Below, in pieces: positions 56,079-64,000 of a stretch of 64,000 nt of DNA; within the stretch, counting starts at the first letter, position 1; each line of letters starts with the position of its first letter. The notes below the pieces were generated by a model, which was given only the letters and a program-made list of their open reading frames with translations, had not been told where the DNA came from and did not search any database. Position numbers and translations under genes: made by a program. The DNA is from Hyphomonadaceae bacterium (GTDB lineage: Bacteria; Pseudomonadota; Alphaproteobacteria; Caulobacterales; Aquidulcibacteraceae). The stretch covers positions 186,001 to 250,000 of the forward strand of contig JALHQO010000004.1 of assembly GCA_022841905.1 (NCBI GenBank). Reading direction: 5' to 3'.

Positions 56079-56939
56079 ATGACAGCGCAGTTTTCAGTTC
56101 GCGATTGCGTCGGCGCGGCGTTGCGGTTCGTGCGCGAGAACCTGCGCTTTGTGGCGACGGTGGCCGGCGTCGGCGCGCTCGGCACTGGCGTCATTGCCGC
56201 AGCCGCCGCGGCCGTGCCGCAAATCGGGCTGTTGACGAGCATTGCTTCCACAGTCCTGCAAGCCTTCGTCTATGCGGCGCTAACGGCGGCGATGTTGTTC
56301 GGCGCGGCTGCTGTGCGCGGGCGGCTTGTCGGTGACGGCGGGCGCGTGTGGCTGGCGATGGCCATCATCGGCGTGCTGATGGGCATCGTGATCTTCGTGG
56401 TTTCCATCCCAGTGGTAATCACGCTTATTGCGGGGCCGTTGGGACCGTATGCGGGCGAGTTGCAGACCGCTGGCTCGGACCAAGCTGCCGTGATGACGGT
56501 CATGCTCCGTTTCATGCAGGAGAATCCTGTCGCGGTTCTACTTGTGACGCTCTTCTTTTTCGCCGTTTGGTTCTTGCTCACGTCGCGGCTCTATCTGGCA
56601 GCGCCCGCGAGCGTCGATCAGAAGCGCGTGATGACTTTCGAGACTTGGTCATGGACCAAAGGCAATATGCTGCGCATCGTCGGCGCGCGCTTGATGCTGC
56701 TCGTGCCGGCGTACCTACTGACATTCGCATTGAGCTATTTGATCGGATACGGCTTCGGCATCGACCCGACCAACGCCGCGGCGATTGCTGCGGTTGCGAT
56801 GGTTAATCCGGTTGCGTTTTTGGTGTACGCGACCGCGTCCGCGTTCGTGACGTTCGTGCTCTACAATGCACTGGAGGCGGGCCTTTCTGCCGCTATCTAT
56901 CGCGCGCTGAAGCCTGCGCCGGCGCCGCCCGCCGCCTAA
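56079..56939 (+). CDS. polytopic membrane protein
   Basis: This 286-residue protein has about six hydrophobic helices, with a soluble N-terminal M-T-A-Q-F-S-V-R-D-C-V-G-A-A and a central S-R-L-Y-L-A-A-P-A-S-V block. E-T-W-S-W-T-K-G-N-M-L-R-I follows, reminiscent of glycerophosphoryl-diester or DUF-type membrane families, but I cannot name it. AGGAG lies 6 bases before the ATG. The MATE gene follows 41 bases later. Confidence 0.72.
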   Translation: MTAQFSVRDCVGAALRFVRENLRFVATVAGVGALGTGVIAAAAAAVPQIGLLTSIASTVLQAFVYAALTAAMLFGAAAVRGRLVGDGGRVWLAMAIIGVLMGIVIFVVSIPVVITLIAGPLGPYAGELQTAGSDQAAVMTVMLRFMQENPVAVLLVTLFFFAVWFLLTSRLYLAAPASVDQKRVMTFETWSWTKGNMLRIVGARLMLLVPAYLLTFALSYLIGYGFGIDPTNAAAIAAVAMVNPVAFLVYATASAFVTFVLYNALEAGLSAAIYRALKPAPAPPAA

Positions 56940-56980
56940 AGCTCGACCGACTCGTCGGCGCAGGCTAAGAGCGCCTCCCC

Positions 56981-58312
56981 ATGGCCATTTTCCGCCCTTA
57001 TGTGCGCGACGTCTTGCGCCTTGCCGGTCCGGTCGCGCTTGCGCGGCTCGGCATTATCGGAATGGGCCTCGTCGATGTGATCGTGGTTGGGCAGCTTGCG
57101 CCGGATGAACTGCCGCACCAGGCGCTCGGCTGGGCGCCGACCGCCGTGTTTCTCGTTGCAGCCATTGGGTTGCTCCAAGGCGTGCAAGTGCTCGCGGCGC
57201 GATCCTTGGGCGAGGGCAATCCGCACGGTGCAGGCGTGGTGCTGCGGCGTGGCCTCGTGCTGGGGCTTGTCGCGGGCTTGATCTCGGCGGGCCTGATGTG
57301 GCTCGGCGGCGAACGACTTTTTACAGCGTTCGGCATAGGGGCGGAGCTTGCCGGGCCATCAACGCCGGTAATGGCGATCCTAGCGCTTTCGATCCCGCTG
57401 CATCTCCTTTACGTCGCCGGCACTTTTTTTCTGGAGGCGATCAAGAAGCCCGGCATCGGCATGACCATCATGTGGGCCGCCAATGTGGTGAACTTGGCGC
57501 TGAACCTTTGGTGGGTGCCGGAGCACGGCGCGATCGGTTCGGCGTGGGCGACGGTTGGCGCGCGTGTGTTCCTTGCCGGCGTCATCCTGTTCTGGATTTT
57601 CTTTCTGCTGCGTGACCGCGTGCACTATGGCGTGTTGGCGAAAAACGCGGTGGGGCCGAGCTATCGCGCTTTGTTGGCAGTGGGGATCGCCGCCGCTGTG
57701 AGCCAAGCTGTCGAGGCGGGCGCGTTCTCGGCGATGACTGTGATTGCTGCGCGCATCGGTGCAGATGTCGTCTCAGCGTATCAAATCATTCTCAACATCA
57801 TGGCGCTTGTCTTCATGGTTGCGCTTGGCGTCGGCGCCGCGACCGCAGTGCTGGTCTCGGAAGCGATCGGTCGCCGAGCGCCGCAAGATGCACAGCGCGC
57901 GGGATGGACCGGTCTCGGCATTAACGCGCTGGGCATGATCCTCGCCGCTATCGGGATTCTGGCTTTCGCCGAGCCGATTGGCCGCGCCTACACGTCGGAC
58001 GTCGCTATTGCGGTGCTTGTTGCTTCCTTAATGTGGGTGGCGGCGATCGTGCTCCATCCCGATGGCGCACAAGTGGTGGCGGCCTCGGCGCTGCGCGCGC
58101 GTGGCGACAACTGGTTTCCGACGTTTAGTCACATCCTCGCTTATGCGGGCGTGATGCCGGTGCTGGGATTCTGGCTGGCGGAGCAGCAAGGAATGGGCGT
58201 TGCCGGCCTGATACTCGCGATTTTTTGGGCGAGCGTGCTGAGTGCTGGCGTACTGCTGGCGCGTTGGTGGGTGGTGGCGCGCAGGCTGCCGAAAGCGGTC
58301 GAGATCGTTTAG
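56981..58312 (+). CDS. MATE-family efflux transporter
   Basis: This 443-residue inner-membrane protein has 12 transmembrane helices in two halves. It shows A-L-A-R-L-G-I-I-G-M-G-L-V-D-V-I-V-V-G-Q-L near the start, Q-A-L-G-W-A-P, and L-V-S-E-A-I-G-R-R-A near 300. MATE exporters expel cationic compounds using Na+ or H+ gradients. The substrate is unknown. It converges on the next gene with a 4-base overlap. Confidence 0.93.
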   Translation: MAIFRPYVRDVLRLAGPVALARLGIIGMGLVDVIVVGQLAPDELPHQALGWAPTAVFLVAAIGLLQGVQVLAARSLGEGNPHGAGVVLRRGLVLGLVAGLISAGLMWLGGERLFTAFGIGAELAGPSTPVMAILALSIPLHLLYVAGTFFLEAIKKPGIGMTIMWAANVVNLALNLWWVPEHGAIGSAWATVGARVFLAGVILFWIFFLLRDRVHYGVLAKNAVGPSYRALLAVGIAAAVSQAVEAGAFSAMTVIAARIGADVVSAYQIILNIMALVFMVALGVGAATAVLVSEAIGRRAPQDAQRAGWTGLGINALGMILAAIGILAFAEPIGRAYTSDVAIAVLVASLMWVAAIVLHPDGAQVVAASALRARGDNWFPTFSHILAYAGVMPVLGFWLAEQQGMGVAGLILAIFWASVLSAGVLLARWWVVARRLPKAVEIV

Positions 58313-59199
58313 GGGTTCACGCCGAGGATCCAGCCTTCTTCGCGCTCCACGACAACGCGGCGCGCATCATCTTTCGCGGGACCGAAAAGCGCGCCGAGTT
58401 GGCCCTTTTCGTCGAGCGCATGGAAGCGCTCGCAGGCGCCGCGCACTTGCGTCTGATCTTTGATTTCGCCGGCCTTCGGCGCGGTGGCGAAGAGGCTTGG
58501 ATAGATTTCCGCGAAGACCGCTTCGACGCCATCGAGGTCCGCAGGCGTCAAAGGCATCCAGCCGGTCTCAAACGGCCAAAGTTTAGCGGCGCGCTTTTCG
58601 TGCAGGCGTTTGATCACCGGCATGCCTGTCAGCGCCTGACCACCGACGGAGCCTTGATAATAAAGCTTCCAGATGGAGGAGGGGCCCTTAGTTGCTTCTT
58701 CGGTCAGGCGGAATTCCGGCAGGTCGCTTTCACCATGCTCACGCACGCGTTTGGCGGAGAGCATGGTCTGTTCGTCGCGCGCGGGCGCACCCCAAAACGG
58801 AAACGCTTCGCCGGTCATCAGGCGGTTTATCTTGGCGCCGACTTGGAAGCGGTTGTTGGTGTTGTCGGGCTTGTCCTTCATTTCCTTGGCGACGAAATCG
58901 AGCATCGCGCGCCAAGGTTCGCCGTCAAGTTTTAGCGCCGCTGCTGTGCCGCGTGGAAAGTTCAGCGGAAAATCAAAGCCGACAAGCACGCGCTCGCGCT
59001 TGCGGCGCAAGTCTTCGAGAATGCCTTCAAGCATTTGCTCGGCTTGGCTGCGCGTCGCTGGATTGTGGGCTTCGAACGCCATCTGAAAACGCACGTTGCG
59101 CTTCAGCACGCCGATCCAAATGGAATCGGCGCCACTGGTTGGCTTCGCCGCGGCGCTCCAATCCACCATGACGTACGCTTGAAACAGACGAGTGCTCAT
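58309..59199 (-). CDS. hypothetical protein, DUF429-like (RNase H fold)
   Basis: This 296-residue protein begins with Y-V-M-V-D-W-S-A-A-A-K-P, then L-V-G-F-D-F-P-L-N-F-P-R and F-A-E-I-Y-P-S-L-F. The V-D-W-S and G-F-D-F-P patterns resemble DUF429-type ribonuclease H-like proteins of unknown function. It is conserved in alphaproteobacteria by my recollection. It sits between the MATE gene and an oxidoreductase gene, in the same direction as the latter. Confidence 0.65.
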   Translation of the reverse strand: MSTRLFQAYVMVDWSAAAKPTSGADSIWIGVLKRNVRFQMAFEAHNPATRSQAEQMLEGILEDLRRKRERVLVGFDFPLNFPRGTAAALKLDGEPWRAMLDFVAKEMKDKPDNTNNRFQVGAKINRLMTGEAFPFWGAPARDEQTMLSAKRVREHGESDLPEFRLTEEATKGPSSIWKLYYQGSVGGQALTGMPVIKRLHEKRAAKLWPFETGWMPLTPADLDGVEAVFAEIYPSLFATAPKAGEIKDQTQVRGACERFHALDEKGQLGALFGPAKDDARRVVVEREEGWILGVNP

Positions 59200-59201
59200 C
59201 T

Positions 59202-60206
59202 TCAGTCGAGCTTGACGAGCATTTTGCCGCTATTGCCGCCGGTGAAGAGATTGAAGAAGGCCTTTGGCGCATTCTCCACGCCGTTCGCGATGGTCTCTTC
59301 CCACTTGATGCGGCCTTCCTTCACCCATTGCGTCATGTCGGCGTAGAACTGCTCGCGCATGTCGATGTAATCGATAACGATGAAACCCTGCATGCGGATG
59401 CGTTTGCCGACGATGTAAGACATGTTGCGCGGGCCGGGTGGCGGCTCGGTGGCATTGTAGATCGAGATCATGCCGCACTCGATGAAACGGGCGAACGGCC
59501 GCGCGACTTCGAGCGCGACTTCGAGATGAGCCCCGCCGACGTTGTCGAAATAGATGTCGATCCCTTTCGGCGCAGCTTCTTGCACTGCCTTCAAGAGGTT
59601 GCCGGCAGTCTTGTAGTTTACCGTCGCGTCGACGCCGACCGAGCGCAGCCAAGCCGTCTTTTGATCGGAGCCCGCCGAAGCGACGACGGTACAGCCTCGG
59701 ATTTTGGCGATCTGGCAGACCGTGGCGCCGACTGCGCCGCCGGCGCCAGATACGAACACGGTCTCCCCGGCTTTCGGCTCACCGATGCGATGAAAACCCG
59801 AATAGGCTGTCATGCCCGGCATGCCGAGCACGCCGAGATAGGCTTGCGCCGGTACGCCGGCGTTCTGCAGTTTCGTCACTGCGGCAGCGGGGGCCACGAA
59901 AGCTTCACGCCAGCCGAACATGCTCTCCACCAGATCGCCGGGTGAAAACTTTGGATCGTTGGATTTGACGACCGTTCCAACGGCGCCACCCTGCAGCGCT
60001 TCGCCAAGCGCGAATGGCGGCACATAGCTCGGCCGGTCATACATGCGCCCCCGCATGTAGGGATCGACGGACATCCAGGAATTGCGCACCAGTATTTCAC
60101 CGGGCCCCGGATCGGGGAGATCCACCGCCGCGACCTCGAAATTCTCCGCCATTGGCATGCCGACGGGCCGGCTCTTCAAACGAACTTCGCGCGACCTGGT
60201 GGCCAT
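59202..60206 (-). CDS. NADP-dependent oxidoreductase (zinc-independent MDR, CurA/LTB4DH-like)
   Basis: This 334-residue medium-chain reductase has N-S-W-M-S-V-D-P-Y-M-R-G-R-M near the start, then V-F-V-S-G-A-G-G-A-V-G-A-T-V near 150 (cofactor loop), D-I-Y-F-D-N-V-G-G and F-A-R-F-I-E-C-G-M-I. No zinc-binding Cys/His set is present, as in enoyl or quinone reductases of the LTB4DH family. The substrate is unknown. It is divergent from gltX. Confidence 0.92.
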   Translation of the reverse strand: MATRSREVRLKSRPVGMPMAENFEVAAVDLPDPGPGEILVRNSWMSVDPYMRGRMYDRPSYVPPFALGEALQGGAVGTVVKSNDPKFSPGDLVESMFGWREAFVAPAAAVTKLQNAGVPAQAYLGVLGMPGMTAYSGFHRIGEPKAGETVFVSGAGGAVGATVCQIAKIRGCTVVASAGSDQKTAWLRSVGVDATVNYKTAGNLLKAVQEAAPKGIDIYFDNVGGAHLEVALEVARPFARFIECGMISIYNATEPPPGPRNMSYIVGKRIRMQGFIVIDYIDMREQFYADMTQWVKEGRIKWEETIANGVENAPKAFFNLFTGGNSGKMLVKLD

Positions 60207-60358
60207 GATCGTGATCCTTGCTCTGGAAGGAGGGACCTTAGCCGAAATGTCCGGCGGGGGAAGGTTGCGCTAGGCGGGAATTAGGCGCAGGGCGGCGCTG
60301 GACAGGCCCGCCCGCACCGCCCCATAACGCGCCGCTCCCAGAATAGAATTCTAACCTT

Positions 60359-61696
60359 ATGTCCATTCGCCTCCGCTTCGCACCGTCGCCGACGGGCCGC
60401 ATTCACGTCGGCAACGTCCGTACCGCGCTCATGAACTGGCTGTTCGCGCTGCGGCAAGGCGGGCAGGTGCTGCTGCGGATCGACGACACTGACATCGCCC
60501 GCTCGACCAAAGAGTACGAGCAATCGATCGAGGACGATCTGAAATGGCTGGGCTTGCCGTGGCACGACCGCGCCAACCAATCGGCGCGGTTCGATGTGTA
60601 TGAGAAGGCGGCCGACAAGCTGAAGGCGGCGGGGCTGCTCTATCCTTGCTACGAAACCGAGGACGAGCTCGATCGCCGCCGCAAGATCGCGCAAGCGACT
60701 GGTAAGCCGCCCGTTTATGATCGCGCGGCGCTGAAGCTCACCGATGCTGATCGGGCCAGCCTCGAAGCCGAGGGCCGCAAAGCCCATTGGCGCTTCAAGC
60801 TCTCCGGCGCGCGCAAGGATTGGGTCGATCTGGTGCGCGGGCCGCAATCGATCGATACGGCTTCGCTGAGCGATCCGGTGCTGATCCGTGAAGATGGCGC
60901 GTTCCTCTACACGCTCCCCAGCGTCGTCGACGATATCGACTTCAAGATCACGCACATCGTGCGCGGTGAGGACCACGTCACCAATTCCGGTGTCCAGATC
61001 GAAATTTTCGAAGCGCTCGGCGGCGATGTGCCGGCGTTTGGGCACTTTCCACTGTTGGTTGGCGCAGACGGCGGCGCGCTGTCGAAGCGACTAGGCTCGC
61101 TCGGCGTCGGCGAACTGGCGGCGGAGGGGTATGAGCCGATGGCGGTGCTGTCGCACCTGGCTAAGATCGGCACCTCTGATCCGGTGGAAGCGCGGCTCAC
61201 TATCGATCAACTCGCCGAGGAATTCGCGTTCGAGAAGATCGGGCGCGCGCCTGCACGCTTCGATCCCGAAGAGCTGAAGCGCGTGAATGCGGCAGTCGTG
61301 CACCAGCTCGACTACGTTGCAGTCAAGCATCGTCTGGCCGCACTCGGCGCTGACAAGGGTGAAGCGTTCTGGATGGCGGTACGCGCCAATCTGGCGCTAC
61401 TGCCGGACGTGAAGGAGTACGCGCAGATCGTCGATGGGCCGATCACGCCAGTTATCGCCGATGCAAGCTTCGCCGCAGCTGCCGCTGAGTTGCTGCCGTC
61501 AGGCGCCTACGACGCGACGTCGTGGCAAGCCTTCACCAATGCCGTGAAGGAAAAGACTGGCGCCAAGGGCAAAGCGCTTTTCATGCCGCTTCGCCAAGCA
61601 CTCACTGGCATGGACCATGGCCCGGAAATGTCTGCGCTCTTCCCGTTGATCGGCGAAGAGCGCGCGCGCAAGCGTCTGATGGGTGAGGCGGCCTAA
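60359..61696 (+). CDS. gltX: glutamyl-tRNA synthetase (short, type-2 form)
   Basis: This 445-residue class I synthetase has the HIGH-like A-P-S-P-T-G-R-I-H-V-G-N (residues 7-18) and the KMSKS-like A-L-S-K-R-L-G-S-L-G near 240. The length and LSKR variant fit the GltX2 subgroup found as a second copy in alphaproteobacteria. It charges tRNA-Glu or, in some lineages, tRNA-Gln. It stands alone. Confidence 0.94.
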   Translation: MSIRLRFAPSPTGRIHVGNVRTALMNWLFALRQGGQVLLRIDDTDIARSTKEYEQSIEDDLKWLGLPWHDRANQSARFDVYEKAADKLKAAGLLYPCYETEDELDRRRKIAQATGKPPVYDRAALKLTDADRASLEAEGRKAHWRFKLSGARKDWVDLVRGPQSIDTASLSDPVLIREDGAFLYTLPSVVDDIDFKITHIVRGEDHVTNSGVQIEIFEALGGDVPAFGHFPLLVGADGGALSKRLGSLGVGELAAEGYEPMAVLSHLAKIGTSDPVEARLTIDQLAEEFAFEKIGRAPARFDPEELKRVNAAVVHQLDYVAVKHRLAALGADKGEAFWMAVRANLALLPDVKEYAQIVDGPITPVIADASFAAAAAELLPSGAYDATSWQAFTNAVKEKTGAKGKALFMPLRQALTGMDHGPEMSALFPLIGEERARKRLMGEAA

Positions 61697-61705
61697 CGGG
61701 CGCGC

Positions 61706-61897
61706 TTAGGCGTCGGAGAGATGCATCTCATCGATGATGCGCTCGAATTTTTCGAGATCGCCTTTGATGCGATATTGAGTGGCGCCGCCTGAAGCCGGCA
61801 TGGCGCTGACGACGTGATATGCGCCCTCAGGATAGCGGTAGCGCTTTGAGACGGCGACCGAAACGCTTTGGCCTACAGCGAAGCGAGGTGTGGTCAT
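61706..61897 (-). CDS. small conserved hypothetical protein
   Basis: This 63-residue protein reads F-A-V-G-Q-S-V-S-V-A-V near its start, then Y-P-E-G-A-Y-H-V-V, G-A-T-Q-Y-R-I-K and a C-terminal F-E-R-I-I-D-E. It looks like a small beta-rich protein of the type common beside cold-shock genes in alphaproteobacteria. The function is unknown. It follows a strong terminator, so it has its own promoter. Confidence 0.75.
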   Translation of the reverse strand: MTTPRFAVGQSVSVAVSKRYRYPEGAYHVVSAMPASGGATQYRIKGDLEKFERIIDEMHLSDA

Positions 61898-61920
61898 GGG
61901 GCTACTCCGTGATCTGAGTG

Positions 61921-61963
61921 AAAAAAGATGCGGGCGGATCGACCAAGCCGACCCGCCCGCACG
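61921..61963 (-). terminator. rho-independent terminator after the cold-shock gene
   Basis: On the minus strand GCGGGCGG pairs with CCGCCCGC, extended inward by a G-U and TCG/CGA, with a 7-base GCTTGGT loop. ATCTTTTTT follows at once. It lies 47 bases after the cold-shock stop codon. Confidence 0.88.
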
Positions 61964-62009
61964 ATAGCTGGCACGGCGCTAACGCCTGAGCGTTGGCGCC
62001 AAGTGCGCT

Positions 62010-62219
62010 CTAGGCGTTTGCGAGTTGGCCCGCGGACATCTTGCCGCTGCGGCTGTCCTTCTCGTTCTCGAAGCTGACCTTCTGGCCTTCAGCGAGTGAG
62101 GTCCAGCCGGCGCGCTCGACAGCTGAGATGTGGACGAAAACGTCCGGGCCGCCGTTGTCGGGTTGAATGAAGCCAAAGCCTTTTTGGCCGTTAAACCACT
62201 TCACGGTTCCAATAGTCAT
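62010..62219 (-). CDS. cold-shock family RNA chaperone
   Basis: This 69-residue protein has [13 protein letters not shown]1 K-G-F-G-F-I and RNP2 V-F-V-H-I, so it should bind single-stranded RNA or DNA. It has a single CSD, ending G-Q-L-A-N-A. The ATG at 62219 matches the family start. A long leader (to about 62487, with no gene) may carry thermoregulatory structure, as in CspA mRNAs, though I did not fold it. Confidence 0.95.
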   Translation of the reverse strand: MTIGTVKWFNGQKGFGFIQPDNGGPDVFVHISAVERAGWTSLAEGQKVSFENEKDSRSGKMSAGQLANA

Positions 62220-62487
62220 GTGAGTACCTTCGTATAACAAAACGCACGCAACGCAGGCGCGTGGCGTGACCAAGCTCGAGAATGGCGAGTGGAAGGTCCG
62301 GGGCCGCGGCTGGCTCAATGAGCCGGCGACAGGCGACGAAAACAACCGAACCAAAACGAATTCGATGGCCGCGTGTACAGCGCAAGGGCGCAAATAGCAA
62401 TGAAATTCGGTTCCGGCGCCGCAGCCCCAACACGGGTTCTGAGCTTCCTGGCCCTCACCCCCCGTGTTGGTTTCCTACGTTTAAGGC

Positions 62488-63069
62488 TCAATTGGCCCGA
62501 TCCAGCGCGGTGATTTCCTTATCCAATTGCTTCACAGCCATCGCGTTTAGCCACGCGACCGCCGCGAAAACGATGCCGACAAAGCCCAGGCTGGTGGTGA
62601 AGAGAGAGAGCCTTGCAGCGAGAGGCGCTTCCAATTCCGGCGCAAAAGCGACGCCGCCCAAGAAGACCAGCAATCCCGGGACGAACGGTCCAAGGTACCA
62701 GCGCCACACCGTGCTGAGCGCCGCACGTTGGCGCAGGAGTTCGGCGCGGTGAAAGTCGGTCAGGCTCGCGGCTTGGTCCAACTCGGACGTCTTCGCAGCG
62801 CGGCCGAGTTCATTGAGCTTCCAGCACACGTAGAGCGCGCCAGCAGCGATCAACGCCGCGCCAGCCTGTACCGTCGGTAAGGGGATAGCGAACGCCATCC
62901 AGCCAAAGGCCGCCACGACGAAGCCGGCAGCGACATACTCGACGGCGTTGCGCCAGCGGATGCGCGTTTGGAAGCGTTCGGCGCGCGTGTGGATTTCGGC
63001 GAGCGACATGGAGAAAGGCTCCGGGGTTTGGTTGGTCCAAAGGGATTGAAGGGGATCGCGGTCAGACAT
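62488..63069 (-). CDS. membrane protein coupled to the ECF sigma factor
   Basis: This 193-residue protein has a cytoplasmic N-terminus reading L-Q-S-L-W and S-M-S-L-A-E-I, then a R-I-R-W-R-N-A-V-E-Y block before four transmembrane helices (about 45-63, 68-85, 125-145 and 152-175). The start overlaps the sigma stop by 8 bases, so the genes are translationally coupled. It may be an anti-sigma factor, but no zinc motif is seen and the role is inferred. Confidence 0.75.
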   Translation of the reverse strand: MSDRDPLQSLWTNQTPEPFSMSLAEIHTRAERFQTRIRWRNAVEYVAAGFVVAAFGWMAFAIPLPTVQAGAALIAAGALYVCWKLNELGRAAKTSELDQAASLTDFHRAELLRQRAALSTVWRWYLGPFVPGLLVFLGGVAFAPELEAPLAARLSLFTTSLGFVGIVFAAVAWLNAMAVKQLDKEITALDRAN

Positions 63070-63577
63070 GTGCGGTCTCGTGGAAGGATTTGGCGAGTTG
63101 CGCCTTGAGGCGCGAAATGCGGGTGGCGACGGCGCCGGGCGTAAGGCCGATGATTTCGGCGATCGAGGCGGCGTCGAGATCTTCGAGATAAAGCGTGAGC
63201 AGCTGCCGATCGGGCGCTTTGAGTTGGCGAATGAGGCTGTTGAGTTTTTCGATCGCGTCGCTTGCTTCGTGCGCGGCGGTTAGACTCGCCGTGTCGGGCA
63301 GTTCAGCGATGTCCTCCAACGTGACCTGCGAGCGATTGCCACGCCGTTCGCGGTCAACATGGGTGGCGGCCACATTGTGTGCGACGCGATAGACCCACGT
63401 GCGCATGGAGCAGCGTCCGTCGAACGAGGCGAGGCTGCGCCAGAGCGCGACGTGCATGTCTTGCAGGAGATCGCGCCGGCGCTCGGCGTTAGCCTCTGTC
63501 GCTCGCGCCAAGCGTTGGAGCGCCGGCCCGTAGGCGTCGGCGGCTTCCAAATAGCGGGTGTCCTGTTCGTCCCTCAT
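63062..63577 (-). CDS. ECF-type RNA polymerase sigma factor
   Basis: This 171-residue sigma-70 family protein has region 2 with L-Q-D-M-H-V-A-L-W-R-S and S-M-R-T-W-V-Y-R-V-A-H-N-V-A, and region 4 with P-D-R-Q-L-L-T-L-Y-L-E-D-L-D-A-A-S-I-A-E-I-I-G-L-T. It should direct transcription to stress-type promoters. It is followed by its 4-helix membrane partner. A 15-bp palindrome lies just upstream of its start. Confidence 0.93.
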   Translation of the reverse strand: MRDEQDTRYLEAADAYGPALQRLARATEANAERRRDLLQDMHVALWRSLASFDGRCSMRTWVYRVAHNVAATHVDRERRGNRSQVTLEDIAELPDTASLTAAHEASDAIEKLNSLIRQLKAPDRQLLTLYLEDLDAASIAEIIGLTPGAVATRISRLKAQLAKSFHETAHV

Positions 63578-63580
63578 GCC

Positions 63581-63595
63581 CTGCTAGTCTAGCAG
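63581..63595. promoter_or_regulatory. 15-bp palindrome before the ECF sigma start
   Basis: CTGCTAG and CTAGCAG form a perfect inverted repeat around a single T, 4 bases upstream of the sigma ATG and 12 bases past the stop of the gene behind it. It overlaps the sigma ribosome binding site (AGCAGGG), so it could act as an operator or limit translation. Confidence 0.45.
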
Positions 63596-63607
63596 GTGCT
63601 GGATTTC

Positions 63608-64000
63608 TTACGTGGCGTGGCGTTCCCAAGTTTCGACCACGACCCGCCCGAACGCCATGGCGAGGCCTTTGACCTTGAGGCGGACGTCCTCGCGAAACTC
63701 CTGATAGCCGGCAAAATCGTGGGTCACGCCGGCCTCGGCATGCGCCCGGTCCATCGTGACACTGACCTGGCCGAGTAATTTGTCCGCGGCTTCGACGAAA
63801 GCCGGCACGTTGCCGTTCGGGTGAGCGGCGATTTCCAGGGCCTCGGCGGTGGCGTCGTCGGCGGCGAGGAACATGACGTTCCAATCGTCGAATGGATAAA
63901 GGTCGAGGCTCCGCATCAGGAACGTGCCGTGCGGGCCGTTCCAGCACGGATCGGGGATTAGGAAGAAGGGTTTCAGCGCCGCGTCCGGGAAGCGCGCGCG
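63608..64000 (-). CDS. conserved hypothetical protein, 5' end outside window
   Basis: The frame is open from base 64000 to the TAA at 63608, so the N-terminus is missing. The visible 130 residues start with F-P-D-A-A-L-K-P-F-F-L-I-P-D-P-C-W and continue Y-P-F-D-D-W-N-V-M-F-L-A, then V-E-A-A-D-K-L-L-G-Q. No family is recognised. An internal ATG at 63916 is not the likely start because reading continues upstream. It runs toward the sigma gene in the same direction, 30 bases ahead of it. Confidence 0.72.
   Translation of the reverse strand, partial: RARFPDAALKPFFLIPDPCWNGPHGTFLMRSLDLYPFDDWNVMFLAADDATAEALEIAAHPNGNVPAFVEAADKLLGQVSVTMDRAHAEAGVTHDFAGYQEFREDVRLKVKGLAMAFGRVVVETWERHAT

Overview
The window is high-GC chromosomal DNA from an alphaproteobacterium, most likely a Caulobacterales member close to Hyphomonadaceae. 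The evidence is a holdfast polysaccharide (hfs) locus in the Caulobacter style, a FlaEY-like flagellar protein, and conserved alphaproteobacterial gene strings (murA-DUF2948-UPF0262-phosphatase-infA-maf-rng-yacG and dgt-SPOR-nagZ-scpAB-tatABC-serS). Two tRNA genes are present (Ser-GCU and Thr-GGU). I found no rRNA, CRISPR array, transposase, prophage or plasmid gene. Taxonomy rests on gene content and was not tested by alignment.

Region 1 (1-6.4 kb) holds a truncated RcnB-like gene, a glutathione S-transferase, a small Sel1-like protein, a nuclease gene that may be frameshifted, a lone ExbD-like gene, and a compact Anbu operon (circularly permuted ATP-grasp, alpha-E, proteasome-like Anbu) with no transglutaminase gene. 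Region 2 (6.4-15.2 kb) is the holdfast locus: hfsD is divergent from hfsA-hfsB, and hfsE-hfsF-hfsG-hfsH plus an extra family-2 glycosyltransferase converge on hfsB. Together they cover lipid-linked initiation, glycosyl transfer, flipping, deacetylation and export. No Wzy polymerase is seen.

Region 3 (15.3-27 kb) has tRNA-Ser, ferredoxin-NADP reductase, an M28 lipoprotein peptidase, a GST, a TauE/SafE transporter, the 1477-residue FlaEY-like protein, tRNA-Thr, and an M48 peptidase/DUF898 pair. Region 4 (27-36.6 kb) is the murA-infA-maf-rng-yacG housekeeping run without hisD, then small envelope proteins, exonuclease III, a nitroreductase, a Sel1 protein and erpA. Region 5 (36.6-45 kb) is the dgt-to-serS run without argS, followed by aat.

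Region 6 (45-50 kb) separates aat from accC and looks accessory: an ArsR regulator with a readable promoter and operator, two SRPBCC paralogues, DUF1801, an AlkD-like protein, a VOC protein and three exported proteins. Region 7 (50-64 kb) has accBC-aroQ, thiS-X-thiG (X is an unknown secreted protein), trmFO carrying an in-frame palindromic element, a MATE transporter, a quinone-reductase-like oxidoreductase, gltX, a cold-shock gene with a clear terminator, and an ECF sigma factor with a membrane partner. The most notable observations are the palindromic element inside trmFO, the rearranged hfs locus with a degenerate HfsB P-loop, the Anbu operon lacking its transglutaminase, and the foreign gene between thiS and thiG. 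No stretch longer than 300 bases lacks a gene.
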